16,158 bases of DNA from Calditrichaceae bacterium. GTDB taxonomy: Bacteria > Calditrichota > Calditrichia > Calditrichales > Calditrichaceae. A program made the translations under genes and the position numbers. The notes beneath the pieces are model-generated. The model saw only the letters and a program-made list of their open reading frames with translations, was not told the DNA's origin and did no database searches. Positions 1 to 7,191 of this stretch are shown piece after piece (positions within the stretch are counted from its first letter, which is position 1; each line of letters opens with the position of its first letter). The stretch spans positions 1 through 16,158 of the forward strand of contig JAUVIB010000020.1 in assembly GCA_030592985.1 (NCBI GenBank), read 5' to 3'.

Positions 1-2
1 AA

Positions 3-1964
3 AATGGAGAAGATAATGCCATTGATGTGGCGGATGTAAAACTTTATTCCAAAGCGTTAACCGATGAGGAAATTGCTGAACTCGGAGGATACGGACATCC
101 TGAAATAGACACGGAAATTAATCCTTACCTACAAACGCCAACGGATACATCAATCTATATTTGCTGGAACGCCTATCCGGGTGAAGAAGCTGTTGTGGAA
201 TATGGAACAAGTGAGTCCCTAGGCAATTCTACAATAGGCACAGTGTATGTTTTTCCTGATTCAACTCGCTGGTGGCATTCGGTAAAACTGACAGGATTAA
301 CAGCGAATACAACCTATTATTATAAGGCGAAAACAGGTGACTATGAATCAGAGCTATATAGATTTACGACGCAGCTTGCACCTGGAAGTAATAACGGACA
401 TGTCCGTTTTATCATTGTGGGAGATAATCAGCGCGTAGAAGATACGAAGTTTGACGAGATTGTTGAAAATATTCAGCAAACAGTAACAAATTTATACGGA
501 TCTTCCGGTATTGACAGTATTGATCTTTTAATTAATGTGGGAGATATTGTTAATGACGGAAGAGTGCTTCAGGAGTTTGATCGAGAATTTTTTAAACCGC
601 TCGAACCGATATCGCCCTTTATTCCTACTATGGTAAGCATTGGTAATCATGAAAGGGAAGCGGATCATTATTATCAGTATATGAAATATGAAGATTTCGC
701 CGGGGCGGAAGGTGAACCTTATTATTCCTATAAAATCGGCCGAATCTGTTTTATTGCGCTTAATACGAATAAAAGTAGTGATATGGATCTTGATTATGAT
801 TTTAATTACCGCAATTTAACGCAGATAGATTGGTTGAATACGGTTTTAAACGAAGCGCAAAATAATGATGACATCGATTGGATTTTTACATATTTTCATC
901 ATCCCGGACATACTGAAATCTCTCCTCCCAGTGCTAGACTTTATGTGCAGGCTCAGGTTCTTCCGACTCTTGCCAAATACAGTAAGGCGGAGATGGCCAT
1001 TTATGGTCATGCCCATGATTATGAACGAGGCGCTTTACCGGATGGGAATCTTCGTTTAATGCTTGTAGGTGGAAGCGGATCATATTTAGAACGTTGGGGT
1101 GATTTTACTAATATTAATTATCCTGAAATACAAAAAACTTTTGATCATTATTGTTATTTGCTTATCGACATTGATGTGGTAAATGAAAGTTATACAGGGA
1201 AAGCTTATAGTCTTGGTCATGATAATAAACGACTTGCAAATGTAATGATAGATTCTTTTTACCGCGATAAAAACGCTCCTCCTCCGGCAAAACCGGGCCT
1301 TGTTTCACCCGATTCGGGTGTGTACATTAAACCAATTTTTTGGGTTGTGGTCGAGGATTTGATCAAAGAATACGACATCATGAGTTCTCAATTACAGGTA
1401 TCGGATAAGAAAGGTGACTACCGCTATCCTAAAGTGGATAAAATCCAGGATTTTGAGGATATTTATAAAGATTCCGGATCGCCTAATTATACGCCCATCG
1501 ATGTGAATGACGGGATAGAACTAAATAAATTCTTAATAACGGGTACTAGTCTCGTTCAGGATAAAACCTACTGGTGGCGAATACGGTACCGTGATAAAAA
1601 TCTGCAGTGGTCGGAATGGTCAGATGAATGGTCCTTTACAAATGGTGATCCATCAGTTATTTCAGACCCGTCAGTACCGATTGTGAAAGAGACTAAGCTA
1701 TATGAAAATTATCCAAATCCATTTAATCCTGTAACGAACATTAAGTTTTCTATTAAAAAGCCGGGAAATGTTTCCTTGAAGATATATTCAATTGACGGTC
1801 GATTAGTGAAAACATTGATTAATAATGAAATGTCAAGTGGGGAATTTGAGATACGCTGGGAGGGTACCGATAATAATAATATTCCTGTTCCGTCAGGGGC
1901 GTATCTGTATAGAATTGAAGCGCCAAATTATGTTAAAACATTAAAGGCCCTATTAATTAAATAA
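3..1964 (+). CDS. Secreted metallophosphoesterase with LamG remnant, Fn3-like domains and T9SS sorting domain (5' partial)
   Basis: The frame is open to the left edge, so the start lies outside the window; a GTG at 27 is not a convincing start because the residues before it already read as the end of a LamG/concanavalin-like domain (DVKLYSKALTDEEIAEL). Numbering from that GTG: residues about 30-115 resemble the N-terminal Fn3-like domain of purple acid phosphatases. About 125-400 is a calcineurin-like phosphoesterase with the full metal-binding set: D133 (GDN), D173 (GDIVNDG), GNHE at 206-209, H291/H292 and GHAH at 327-330. About 415-540 is another Fn3/Ig-like domain, and 556-645 is the C-terminal sorting/FlgD-like domain (NYPNPFNP, then GAYLYRIE). 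By family knowledge the enzyme hydrolyses phosphate mono- or diesters outside the cell after export by type IX secretion; the substrate cannot be read. LamG and Fn3 parts suggest binding to a polymer or surface. It seems to be the last gene of its unit, with a hairpin terminator 19 bases downstream. Confidence 0.9.
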   Translation, partial: NGEDNAIDVADVKLYSKALTDEEIAELGGYGHPEIDTEINPYLQTPTDTSIYICWNAYPGEEAVVEYGTSESLGNSTIGTVYVFPDSTRWWHSVKLTGLTANTTYYYKAKTGDYESELYRFTTQLAPGSNNGHVRFIIVGDNQRVEDTKFDEIVENIQQTVTNLYGSSGIDSIDLLINVGDIVNDGRVLQEFDREFFKPLEPISPFIPTMVSIGNHEREADHYYQYMKYEDFAGAEGEPYYSYKIGRICFIALNTNKSSDMDLDYDFNYRNLTQIDWLNTVLNEAQNNDDIDWIFTYFHHPGHTEISPPSARLYVQAQVLPTLAKYSKAEMAIYGHAHDYERGALPDGNLRLMLVGGSGSYLERWGDFTNINYPEIQKTFDHYCYLLIDIDVVNESYTGKAYSLGHDNKRLANVMIDSFYRDKNAPPPAKPGLVSPDSGVYIKPIFWVVVEDLIKEYDIMSSQLQVSDKKGDYRYPKVDKIQDFEDIYKDSGSPNYTPIDVNDGIELNKFLITGTSLVQDKTYWWRIRYRDKNLQWSEWSDEWSFTNGDPSVISDPSVPIVKETKLYENYPNPFNPVTNIKFSIKKPGNVSLKIYSIDGRLVKTLINNEMSSGEFEIRWEGTDNNNIPVPSGAYLYRIEAPNYVKTLKALLIK

Positions 1965-1982
1965 CTTTCTTGATTGTAACCT

Positions 1983-2024
1983 AAGCAAGTATCTGTATCG
2001 TATTTGTGGATATTTGCTTTTTCT
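1983..2024 (+). terminator. Rho-independent terminator after the phosphoesterase gene
   Basis: AAGCAAGTATC at 1983-1993 pairs with GATATTTGCTT at 2009-2019, giving an 11-bp stem with one G-T wobble and a 15-base loop. The stem runs into T2018-T2022 followed by CT. The position, 19 bases after the stop codon and about 110 before polA, suits a terminator separating the two genes. The stem is AT-rich, so efficiency is uncertain. Confidence 0.65.
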
Positions 2025-2072
2025 ATTTAAACCCGCCTTTTATTATTTGATTTAAAATATTTGAAACTTTAA

Positions 2073-2102
2073 TTTACTTTTATGAGATAATGTGATTATG
2101 AT
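2073..2102 (+). promoter_or_regulatory. Candidate polA promoter
   Basis: TTTACT (2073-2078) and TATGAT (2097-2102) are separated by 18 bases and lie 34 bases before the polA ATG. An alternative pair is TTGAAA (2061-2066) and GATAAT (2086-2091) with 19 bases between. Neither is a strong match and the region is very AT-rich, so this only marks the likely zone. A ribosome site AAAGG (2124-2128) stands 7 bases before the start. Confidence 0.3.
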
Positions 2103-2135
2103 TCCTCTAATATATATCAATTTAAAGGTTTTAAC

Positions 2136-4859
2136 ATGGAAAAATTATTTTTAATTGATGGTTCTGCTCTTTATTACCGCAGCTATTTTGCTTTTATCCG
2201 TAATCCGCTTATTAACACCAAGGGAGAAGATACATCCATTACTTTTGGGTTCCTCAATTCTCTTGTTAGAATAATTGAGGATGAAAAACCGGAGTACATC
2301 GCGGTTATATTTGACACCAAAGAGCCTACCTTCCGCCATAAAATGTACGAAGAATATAAAGCAACCCGTGAAAAAATGCCGGAAGAGATGTCCTCGCAGT
2401 TACCTCGTCTGATTGACACCTTGAATAAATTAGATTTTCTCCAATTAGAGAAGGAAGGATTTGAAGCGGATGATATTATCGGTACTTTAACGACCCGCTT
2501 TGCATCAGATAAACTGGATGTATTTATCGTTTCCAGCGATAAAGATATGGCGCAATTGGTAAATGAACATGTATTTATTTACACGCCTGCCAAAGGTAAT
2601 GCCCAGCCCGAAATATTAGGAGAAAATGAGATTAAGCAAAAAATGGGAATAGACCCCGGACAGGTTGTTGACTGGCTTGGCTTAATGGGAGATAGTTCCG
2701 ATAATATCCCCGGCGTTCCTAAAGTTGGAAAAGTGACGGCAACAAAGTTGTTAAATCAATTTTCAAGTATGGATAATATTTATGAGAATATTGAAGAAGT
2801 TGGAAAGCCGGCCATTAAGAAAAGTTTAATTGAGAATAAAGATAAAGCTTATCTTTCTCAAAAATTAGCTACCATAGAAATCGATATGCCTGTAGAATAT
2901 AATTTGGACGAAATGAAATTTAAGATATGGGATTTGAAAGTAGTTAACGAACTTTTAAAAGAATTGGAGTTTCGCCGCCTGCTTGATCGTATGAATGTTT
3001 TTGTACAAAAAGCGGGTGTCGTAGATATGTTTGATACACACACAAAAAAAGCGGTAAGATATGAATTGATCGACTCCATGGGGAAATTTAATGAATTTCT
3101 GGGTAAGCTGCAGAGAAAAGACCGTTTTGTGTTTGATTTAGAAACAGATTCCTTAGATATTCTAAATGCAGAAATTGCCGGAATCGCATTTTCATGGAAA
3201 AGCGGTGAAGGGTATTATATTCCCATACACCATCCGGATATTTCTCTAAATAAAACACAGGTTTATGAAGCCTTAAAACCGATTTTTGAGGATGCAGCAA
3301 TAAAAAAAATCGCTCAGAATATTAAGTTTGACGCGGGTATTCTCGAACAACACGGTTTTACGATTAACGGGTTATATTTTGATACCATGATAGCGGCTTA
3401 TCTTCTCAATCCAAGCGACCAGGTGAAATTAGATAAACTCTCGGAGAAATACCTCGATTACGAAATGATTCATATTGAAGAATTAATTGGCAGTGGAAAA
3501 AAACAAAAACAAATGACCAATATTCCCGCAACGGATGTTGTGGATTATGCGGCGGAGGATGCTGATATAACCTGGCAATTATACCGCATATTTAAACCAC
3601 AGTTAAAAGAATTAAATTTAGAGGATCTATTTTATAAATTAGAAATGCCGCTCGTTCGGGTTATTATGTCCATGGAAAATTACGGTGTTAAAGTTGATGT
3701 GGAACTATTAAAAAAATTATCAAAGGAAATTACTATTGTGGTTGATCAATTAGAAAAAGACATTTATGAGCAAGCGGAAGAAGAGTTTAATATCAAGTCT
3801 CCCCAGCAATTAGGTTTTATTCTTTTTCAGAATTTAAAAATCCACGAACAGTTGGGTTATAGAAAACCGAAAAAAACAAAAACAGGTCAATTCTCAACAT
3901 CCGAAAAGACATTGGAACGATATAGTGAACATCCGATTATCAATAATATTTTAAAAAACAGAAAATTGACCAAATTACAAAATACCTATCTTGACGCCAT
4001 TCCGCAATTGGTAAATTCCAAAACGGGCAAGGTTCATACCTCTTTTAATCAGACCGTAGCAGCAACCGGACGGCTTTCCAGCAGCAATCCAAATTTTCAA
4101 AATATTCCCATCCGTACGGAAATCGGCAGGAAAATCCGCAAAGCTTTTGTACCATCGAAAGAAAACCATCTTATCCTAAGCGCTGATTATTCTCAGATTG
4201 AATTGCGAATTATGGCTCACCTTTCAGGGGATGAGGCAATGAAGGCGGCTTTCAATAATAATCTCGATATCCATACGGCTACAGCGGCGCTGATATTTGC
4301 TGTTGAGGTGGAAGATGTTGATGCTGAAATGCGCCGTAAAGCTAAAGAGATTAATTTCGGTATTATTTATGGAATGAGCCGCTACGGTTTGGCGGATCGC
4401 TTGCATATTGATGTGATGGAAGCTCAGGCTTTTATTGATAATTACATGGCGACCTATCCGGGGATAGAAAGATTTATGAAAAATATTATTGAATCGGCAA
4501 ATAAAAAAGGATATGTGGAAACAATAATGCATCGCCGCCGCTATGTTCCAGAGCTTAAAAATAGTAATCACCAGATTAGAGAATTCGGTGAGCGGACGGC
4601 CATAAATACTCCCATCCAGGGTTCAGCGGCTGATTTGATCAAATTAGCTATGATTGAAATCCACGAAATGATAAAAAGTGAAAAGATTCCGACACAAATG
4701 ATTTTGCAAGTGCATGATGAATTAGTTTTTGAAGTAGAAAAAAGTGTGGTTAATACTTTTAAAGAAAAGATAAAAAAAATTATGGAAAACGCTTTACCCC
4801 TTTCAGTACCTTTGGTCGTGGATATCGGGGAAGGGAAAAATTGGTTAGAAGCACATTAA
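2136..4859 (+). CDS. polA: DNA polymerase I
   Basis: Fills gaps and removes RNA primers at Okazaki fragments and acts in excision repair. The 907-residue protein has all three classic modules. The 5'-3' nuclease (about 1-290) shows D8, the ADD pair at 112-113, D135/D137 and GDSSDNIPG from 185. The 3'-5' proofreading domain (about 305-490) keeps D334/E336 (DLE), D399 (NIKFD) and Y471/D475 (YAAED), so proofreading should be active, unlike in Taq-type enzymes. The polymerase domain has motif A around D684 (DYSQIE), motif B R733/K737/F741/Y745 (KEINFGIIYG) and motif C HDE at 860-862. F741 in the O-helix is the usual residue giving discrimination against dideoxynucleotides. It has its own ribosome site (AAAGG) and appears monocistronic: a terminator lies upstream and an opposing gene follows. 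Length and motif order match Escherichia coli PolA closely. Confidence 0.98.
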   Translation: MEKLFLIDGSALYYRSYFAFIRNPLINTKGEDTSITFGFLNSLVRIIEDEKPEYIAVIFDTKEPTFRHKMYEEYKATREKMPEEMSSQLPRLIDTLNKLDFLQLEKEGFEADDIIGTLTTRFASDKLDVFIVSSDKDMAQLVNEHVFIYTPAKGNAQPEILGENEIKQKMGIDPGQVVDWLGLMGDSSDNIPGVPKVGKVTATKLLNQFSSMDNIYENIEEVGKPAIKKSLIENKDKAYLSQKLATIEIDMPVEYNLDEMKFKIWDLKVVNELLKELEFRRLLDRMNVFVQKAGVVDMFDTHTKKAVRYELIDSMGKFNEFLGKLQRKDRFVFDLETDSLDILNAEIAGIAFSWKSGEGYYIPIHHPDISLNKTQVYEALKPIFEDAAIKKIAQNIKFDAGILEQHGFTINGLYFDTMIAAYLLNPSDQVKLDKLSEKYLDYEMIHIEELIGSGKKQKQMTNIPATDVVDYAAEDADITWQLYRIFKPQLKELNLEDLFYKLEMPLVRVIMSMENYGVKVDVELLKKLSKEITIVVDQLEKDIYEQAEEEFNIKSPQQLGFILFQNLKIHEQLGYRKPKKTKTGQFSTSEKTLERYSEHPIINNILKNRKLTKLQNTYLDAIPQLVNSKTGKVHTSFNQTVAATGRLSSSNPNFQNIPIRTEIGRKIRKAFVPSKENHLILSADYSQIELRIMAHLSGDEAMKAAFNNNLDIHTATAALIFAVEVEDVDAEMRRKAKEINFGIIYGMSRYGLADRLHIDVMEAQAFIDNYMATYPGIERFMKNIIESANKKGYVETIMHRRRYVPELKNSNHQIREFGERTAINTPIQGSAADLIKLAMIEIHEMIKSEKIPTQMILQVHDELVFEVEKSVVNTFKEKIKKIMENALPLSVPLVVDIGEGKNWLEAH

Positions 4860-4908
4860 AAGGGAATAGCTGTCAGAAAGTGTATCCGTGTAAACAAAGT
4901 ATTTTTCT

Positions 4909-5261
4909 CTACAAATCAATGGGTCCAATGAGGAATTTTATTCCGGAAAGGATTTCTTTCATTATTTCATTATTCACTATACCTATTTTTTCAGAAAGAT
5001 CAGTTTTGTTGACAGTATAAAGCTGAGTAATATTTACAATACTTTTTTTCGGAAGATTAGCTTCACCTTTTTTTAATATGATATTGCCTGGCGATAACCC
5101 TCTTTTTAAATTTGAAGTTAGAGAACATACAACGACTGTATTAATATTACTGGTATTAAAAAATTGTTTTGAATAACAATATGTGGGTGGCGGTATCCCG
5201 GTTCCGAACCACTTGGTTCTGCAAGATCAATCCAATATATTTCTCCCTGCTTAATTACCAT
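4909..5261 (-). pseudogene. mazF: MazF/PemK-type mRNA interferase, broken (or recoded) by a -1 frameshift
   Basis: The ATG at 5261 overlaps the end of the antitoxin gene by 7 bases (ATGGTAA). The first 35 codons read as a MazF N-terminus: GEIYWIDLAEPSGSEPGYRH then IVIQNN. Read straight on, the frame ends at TAA 5118-5120 after 47 residues. Stepping back one base at the T6 run (plus-strand A6, 5158-5163) restores a typical MazF: NTSNINTVVVCSLTSN, later LSPGN, KSIVNITQL and a C-terminal helix, ending at TAG 4909-4911. The restored product is 117 residues, the family's usual size. The conserved Arg (R24, GYRHP) is before the break and the conserved Thr (T49, SLTSN) after it, so the 47-residue product should be inactive. 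The family cuts mRNA at short motifs. No other stop interrupts the rest, so the event is recent, a sequencing error, or true -1 frameshifting at T TTT TTA. Confidence 0.85.
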
Positions 5262-5515
5262 TGCTCTATCTCAATGTTTTCAATATGCTTTTTTTTCATC
5301 TTGCGCTGAATATTAAGTTCTTCGGGATCAGGATGATCATTAAAAGCATGGTTAATTCGAGAGAGCAAATCTTTGGCCTCTTTTTTATTAATTAAATCCT
5401 GAACAGCCATAGTAAATAATTTACTCCTTGAGATATTGAGGTCTTTTGATATTCTATTTACTTTTTCAAATAATTCACTATTGATGGAAATAACTGTTTT
5501 AATACTGGCAGTCAT
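5255..5515 (-). CDS. mazE: MazE-like ribbon-helix-helix antitoxin
   Basis: An 86-residue protein whose N-terminus (TVISINSELFEKVNRISKDL, then NISRSKLFTMAVQDLI) has the ribbon-helix-helix pattern of CopG/MazE antitoxins: a short beta strand followed by two amphipathic helices, about residues 6-48. The charged C-terminal half (about 49-86) would be the toxin-wrapping tail. The start is supported by AAGGGAAG 5 bases upstream. The gene overlaps mazF by 7 bases, the usual translational coupling of these modules. By family knowledge the protein neutralises MazF and represses its own promoter; the inverted and direct repeats around the promoter just upstream fit this. Confidence 0.85.
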   Translation of the reverse strand: MTASIKTVISINSELFEKVNRISKDLNISRSKLFTMAVQDLINKKEAKDLLSRINHAFNDHPDPEELNIQRKMKKKHIENIEIEQW

Positions 5516-5553
5516 TGAACTTCCCTTAAGTTAATAATTCATTGAATACTTAG

Positions 5554-5582
5554 AGTATAACCTCTGGTAATACCAATGTCAA
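5554..5582 (-). promoter_or_regulatory. mazEF promoter (near-consensus sigma70 type)
   Basis: On the minus strand the -35 box is TTGACA (5582-5577), the spacer is exactly 17 bases, and the -10 box is TATACT (5559-5554). This is the best promoter in the window. The predicted RNA would start about 30 bases before the mazE ATG. Confidence 0.8.
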
Positions 5583-5607
5583 TACCAATCTAAATATCTG
5601 GTATTAT
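5565..5607 (-). promoter_or_regulatory. Operator repeats of the mazEF promoter
   Basis: A palindrome TGGTA-A-TACCA (5565-5575) sits in the spacer between the -10 and -35 boxes. AATACCAAT occurs at 5569-5577 and again at 5581-5589, a 12-base period that flanks the -35 box, and an inverted copy TGGTATTAT lies at 5599-5607. Four half-sites of one sequence over a promoter is the arrangement expected for a cooperatively binding ribbon-helix-helix repressor, here presumably MazE or the MazEF complex. Confidence 0.6.
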
Positions 5608-5887
5608 CAAATTCAGAACTTCTGACACGCTCTTGATAAAGCAATAAATAAGGGGTATTGTTTTGCAATTTGAATTGTTCTACTTTGAAAGCATTTGGAA
5701 TACGGTGCTTTTAGAATTCTCTTCTGAAAAAAATGGAAGAATTCCATTTTTAAATATAATTGATATGCTTCATTCTTTTTAAGGAACAAACAAAAAAAAG
5801 GTCTATAAAATTGTGATAGTATGATTTGCGATAAGCCTATAGTTCTGAGCCTGTATATTTTTTAATCAGATTTGACTGTTGTGAAAA
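5608..5887. other. Intergenic region between mazEF promoter and MBL gene
   Basis: No gene is supported here on either strand. It holds a terminator-like hairpin (5727-5751, listed separately), a short palindrome CAGAA-C-TTCTG (5613-5623), a TTATCAA/TTGATAA inverted pair (5603-5609 and 5632-5638), and one end of an inverted repeat that may bound the toxin-antitoxin module. Codon-like structure and homology that I recognise are absent. Confidence 0.5.
5727..5751 (-). terminator. Hairpin terminator for the minus-strand regulator/MBL operon
   Basis: AAAAATGGAA (5729-5738) and TTCCATTTTT (5742-5751) form a perfect 10-bp stem with loop GAA. On the minus strand the hairpin runs into seven T (plus-strand A 5727-5733). 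It lies about 137 bases after the MBL stop codon. The stem has only two G-C pairs, so it may be weak; the plus-strand reading also gives a T5 run. Confidence 0.45.
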
Positions 5888-6754
5888 TTAAAATTCGAAA
5901 ATACTTCCTTCCCTGGCCATCAATAAATCCATATCCGACCCGGATTCTTTGACAATTTTTTGAGCGTCATCATGAAGAGTATCAAGATATTCATCGTCAT
6001 GCATGGGATCATGGTGAAATAGGATTAATTGGTTTACATTAGCTTTTAAACCCAAATTAACCGTATAGTCATAGGGTGAATGTCCCCAGGTTACCCTGTT
6101 TTTATATTCTTCCGGAGTATATTGTGCATCATGAACTAAAACGGTAGCATCTTTTATAAAATCAATAAGTTTTTCAGTCCCATTTTCACCGATATATAAT
6201 TCCTTAGAATTTTTATCTACTGCGGTAAAAGGTTCATTATCGCTGATATATACAATGCTGCGATCATCAAAGTGAAGTTTATAGCCTAAAGCATATCCCG
6301 GATGATTAATAAATATCGTATCCACTTTTATACCGTCAATCTCATAACTTCCTTCTGATAACGGTTTAAAGTTTAATTTTGATCCCATATCTTTTAACTC
6401 GATAGGGAAGTTTATAGGATTCATTTGTTCAGCGATGGTTGTCGCTAAATCTTTTTCCGGATCTTCAGCGCCGTAAAAAGTGAAGTTGTTACCGGGTATT
6501 AAGGCCGGCACAAAAAATGGGATACCCTGAATATGATCCCAATGAAGGTGACTGATCAAAATACTTGCATGAATCCCTGTTCCCTGTTTCATTAATTCAT
6601 TACCGAGCGCCCTGATTCCCGAACCGGCATCCAGAATAAATAATTTATCTTTATAGCGTAATTCAGAACAGGAGGTATTTCCGCCATATTTAATAGTTGT
6701 CGGTCCCGGAGTAGGAATGGAGCCGCGAACACCCCAAAATTTTATTGTTGCCAT
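5888..6754 (-). CDS. MBL-fold metallohydrolase (PhnP/Lactamase_B_2-like)
   Basis: A 288-residue metallo-beta-lactamase-fold hydrolase. It opens with FWGVRGSIPTPGP and YGGNTSC, the signature of a PhnP-like subgroup of small phosphodiesterase/phosphonate-related enzymes. The metal motif is HLHWDH at 69-74. Further likely ligands are H151, D172 (ISDNE) and the histidines in FHHDP near 247, so both metal sites look complete. There is no signal peptide, so it should be cytoplasmic. Relatives are described as cyclic or nucleic-acid phosphodiesterases; the actual substrate is not visible. The gene follows the response regulator by 12 bases, with ribosome site AAGGGGA overlapping the regulator's stop codon, so the two are cotranscribed and probably act in one process. 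Confidence 0.88.
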   Translation of the reverse strand: MATIKFWGVRGSIPTPGPTTIKYGGNTSCSELRYKDKLFILDAGSGIRALGNELMKQGTGIHASILISHLHWDHIQGIPFFVPALIPGNNFTFYGAEDPEKDLATTIAEQMNPINFPIELKDMGSKLNFKPLSEGSYEIDGIKVDTIFINHPGYALGYKLHFDDRSIVYISDNEPFTAVDKNSKELYIGENGTEKLIDFIKDATVLVHDAQYTPEEYKNRVTWGHSPYDYTVNLGLKANVNQLILFHHDPMHDDEYLDTLHDDAQKIVKESGSDMDLLMAREGSIFEF

Positions 6755-6766
6755 AACTTTCCCCTT

Positions 6767-7129
6767 CTATAGATATTCTTTTATAATAGCAAGAAGTTCT
6801 GAGCTTTTCACTGGCTTAGTGATGTATTTTTTTGCCCCCAATGCTATAGACTTTTTCATTTCCGGAGGGAAAATTTTACCGGAGAGTACAATAACAGGAA
6901 TCGAATTTATCCCGCTGGTATCTTTAATTTTTTTAAGAAGAGTAAGGCCATCCATATACGGCATCATTATATCTAATAATATGATTTTAGGTTTTTTTTC
7001 AATGATGGTATCAATCGCTTCTCTCGGATCGGATAAAGTTTCTGTTTGATAGCCATGATGAGCAAAATATTCTGTAACTATATCCAGATGAGATTGGTTG
7101 TCATCAATAACAAGAATATCTGTCTGCAA
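6767..7129 (-). CDS. Single-domain response regulator (CheY-like receiver)
   Basis: A 120-residue stand-alone receiver with no output domain. The acidic pocket is D9/D10 (IDDN), the phosphate acceptor is D53 (LLDIMMPYMDG), the switch Ser is S83, Y102 is the aromatic position, and K105 (KP) is the conserved lysine, so phosphorylation should be normal. Without a DNA-binding domain it must signal through a protein partner; the MBL hydrolase immediately downstream is the obvious candidate (inference). No histidine kinase is in the window. The start is TTG at 7129: no ATG precedes the conserved first strand, and a strong GGAAGGGGAAG lies at the right distance. The gene is 81 bases after dnaG, with a possible promoter and a CRP-like site in that gap. 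Confidence 0.92.
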   Translation of the reverse strand: MQTDILVIDDNQSHLDIVTEYFAHHGYQTETLSDPREAIDTIIEKKPKIILLDIMMPYMDGLTLLKKIKDTSGINSIPVIVLSGKIFPPEMKKSIALGAKKYITKPVKSSELLAIIKEYL

Positions 7130-7134
7130 TTGAG

Positions 7135-7146
7135 CTTCCCCTTCCT
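7135..7146 (-). promoter_or_regulatory. Strong ribosome site that fixes a TTG start
   Basis: On the minus strand GGAAGGGGAAG (7145-7135) puts its AGGGG core 8 bases before the TTG at 7129. It is the evidence for TTG as the start of the response regulator, since no ATG or GTG is in frame nearby. Confidence 0.7.
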
Positions 7147-7166
7147 GTTTTTTTGTTTGTTTTAAG

Positions 7167-7172
7167 ATTATA
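7167..7172 (-). promoter_or_regulatory. -10 box of a promoter for the regulator/MBL pair
   Basis: A perfect TATAAT on the minus strand, about 38 bases before the TTG start. No -35 hexamer resembling TTGACA is found 15-19 bases upstream. The palindrome TGTGA-N6-TCACA is centred 27.5 bases upstream of the first base of this box, close to the position used by activators that replace the -35 contact (class II). Confidence 0.45.
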
Positions 7173-7191
7173 AATATAAGTAATAAGTGGA

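Noticed and set aside
1602..1637. WSEWS sequence resembling the cytokine-receptor WSXWS motif
   Set aside because: It is part of an ordinary bacterial Fn3/Ig-like domain ending (RIRYRDKNLQWSEWS); this wording is frequent in such domains and implies no receptor.
4224..4571. 115-codon open frame on the minus strand inside polA
   Set aside because: It lies fully antisense to the conserved polymerase motifs, is rich in His/Ile/Phe as expected from a reversed AT-rich gene, and has no recognisable domain or ribosome site.
4860..4908. A terminator between the converging polA and mazF genes
   Set aside because: I found no stem of useful length followed by a T run on either strand in this short gap.
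5603..5638. TTATCAA/TTGATAA inverted pair around a CAGAA-C-TTCTG palindrome, as a terminator or cruciform
   Set aside because: The 22-base loop and absence of a T run argue against a terminator, and short AT palindromes are common here.
5888..6754. MBL-fold protein as an antibiotic-degrading beta-lactamase
   Set aside because: There is no signal peptide, and the N-terminal GVRGSIPTPGP signature belongs to the PhnP-like hydrolases, not to class B beta-lactamases.
6717..7049. 110-codon plus-strand frame across the MBL start and the response regulator
   Set aside because: It is the shadow of two well-supported minus-strand genes; the hydrophobic protein comes from reading conserved receiver codons backwards.
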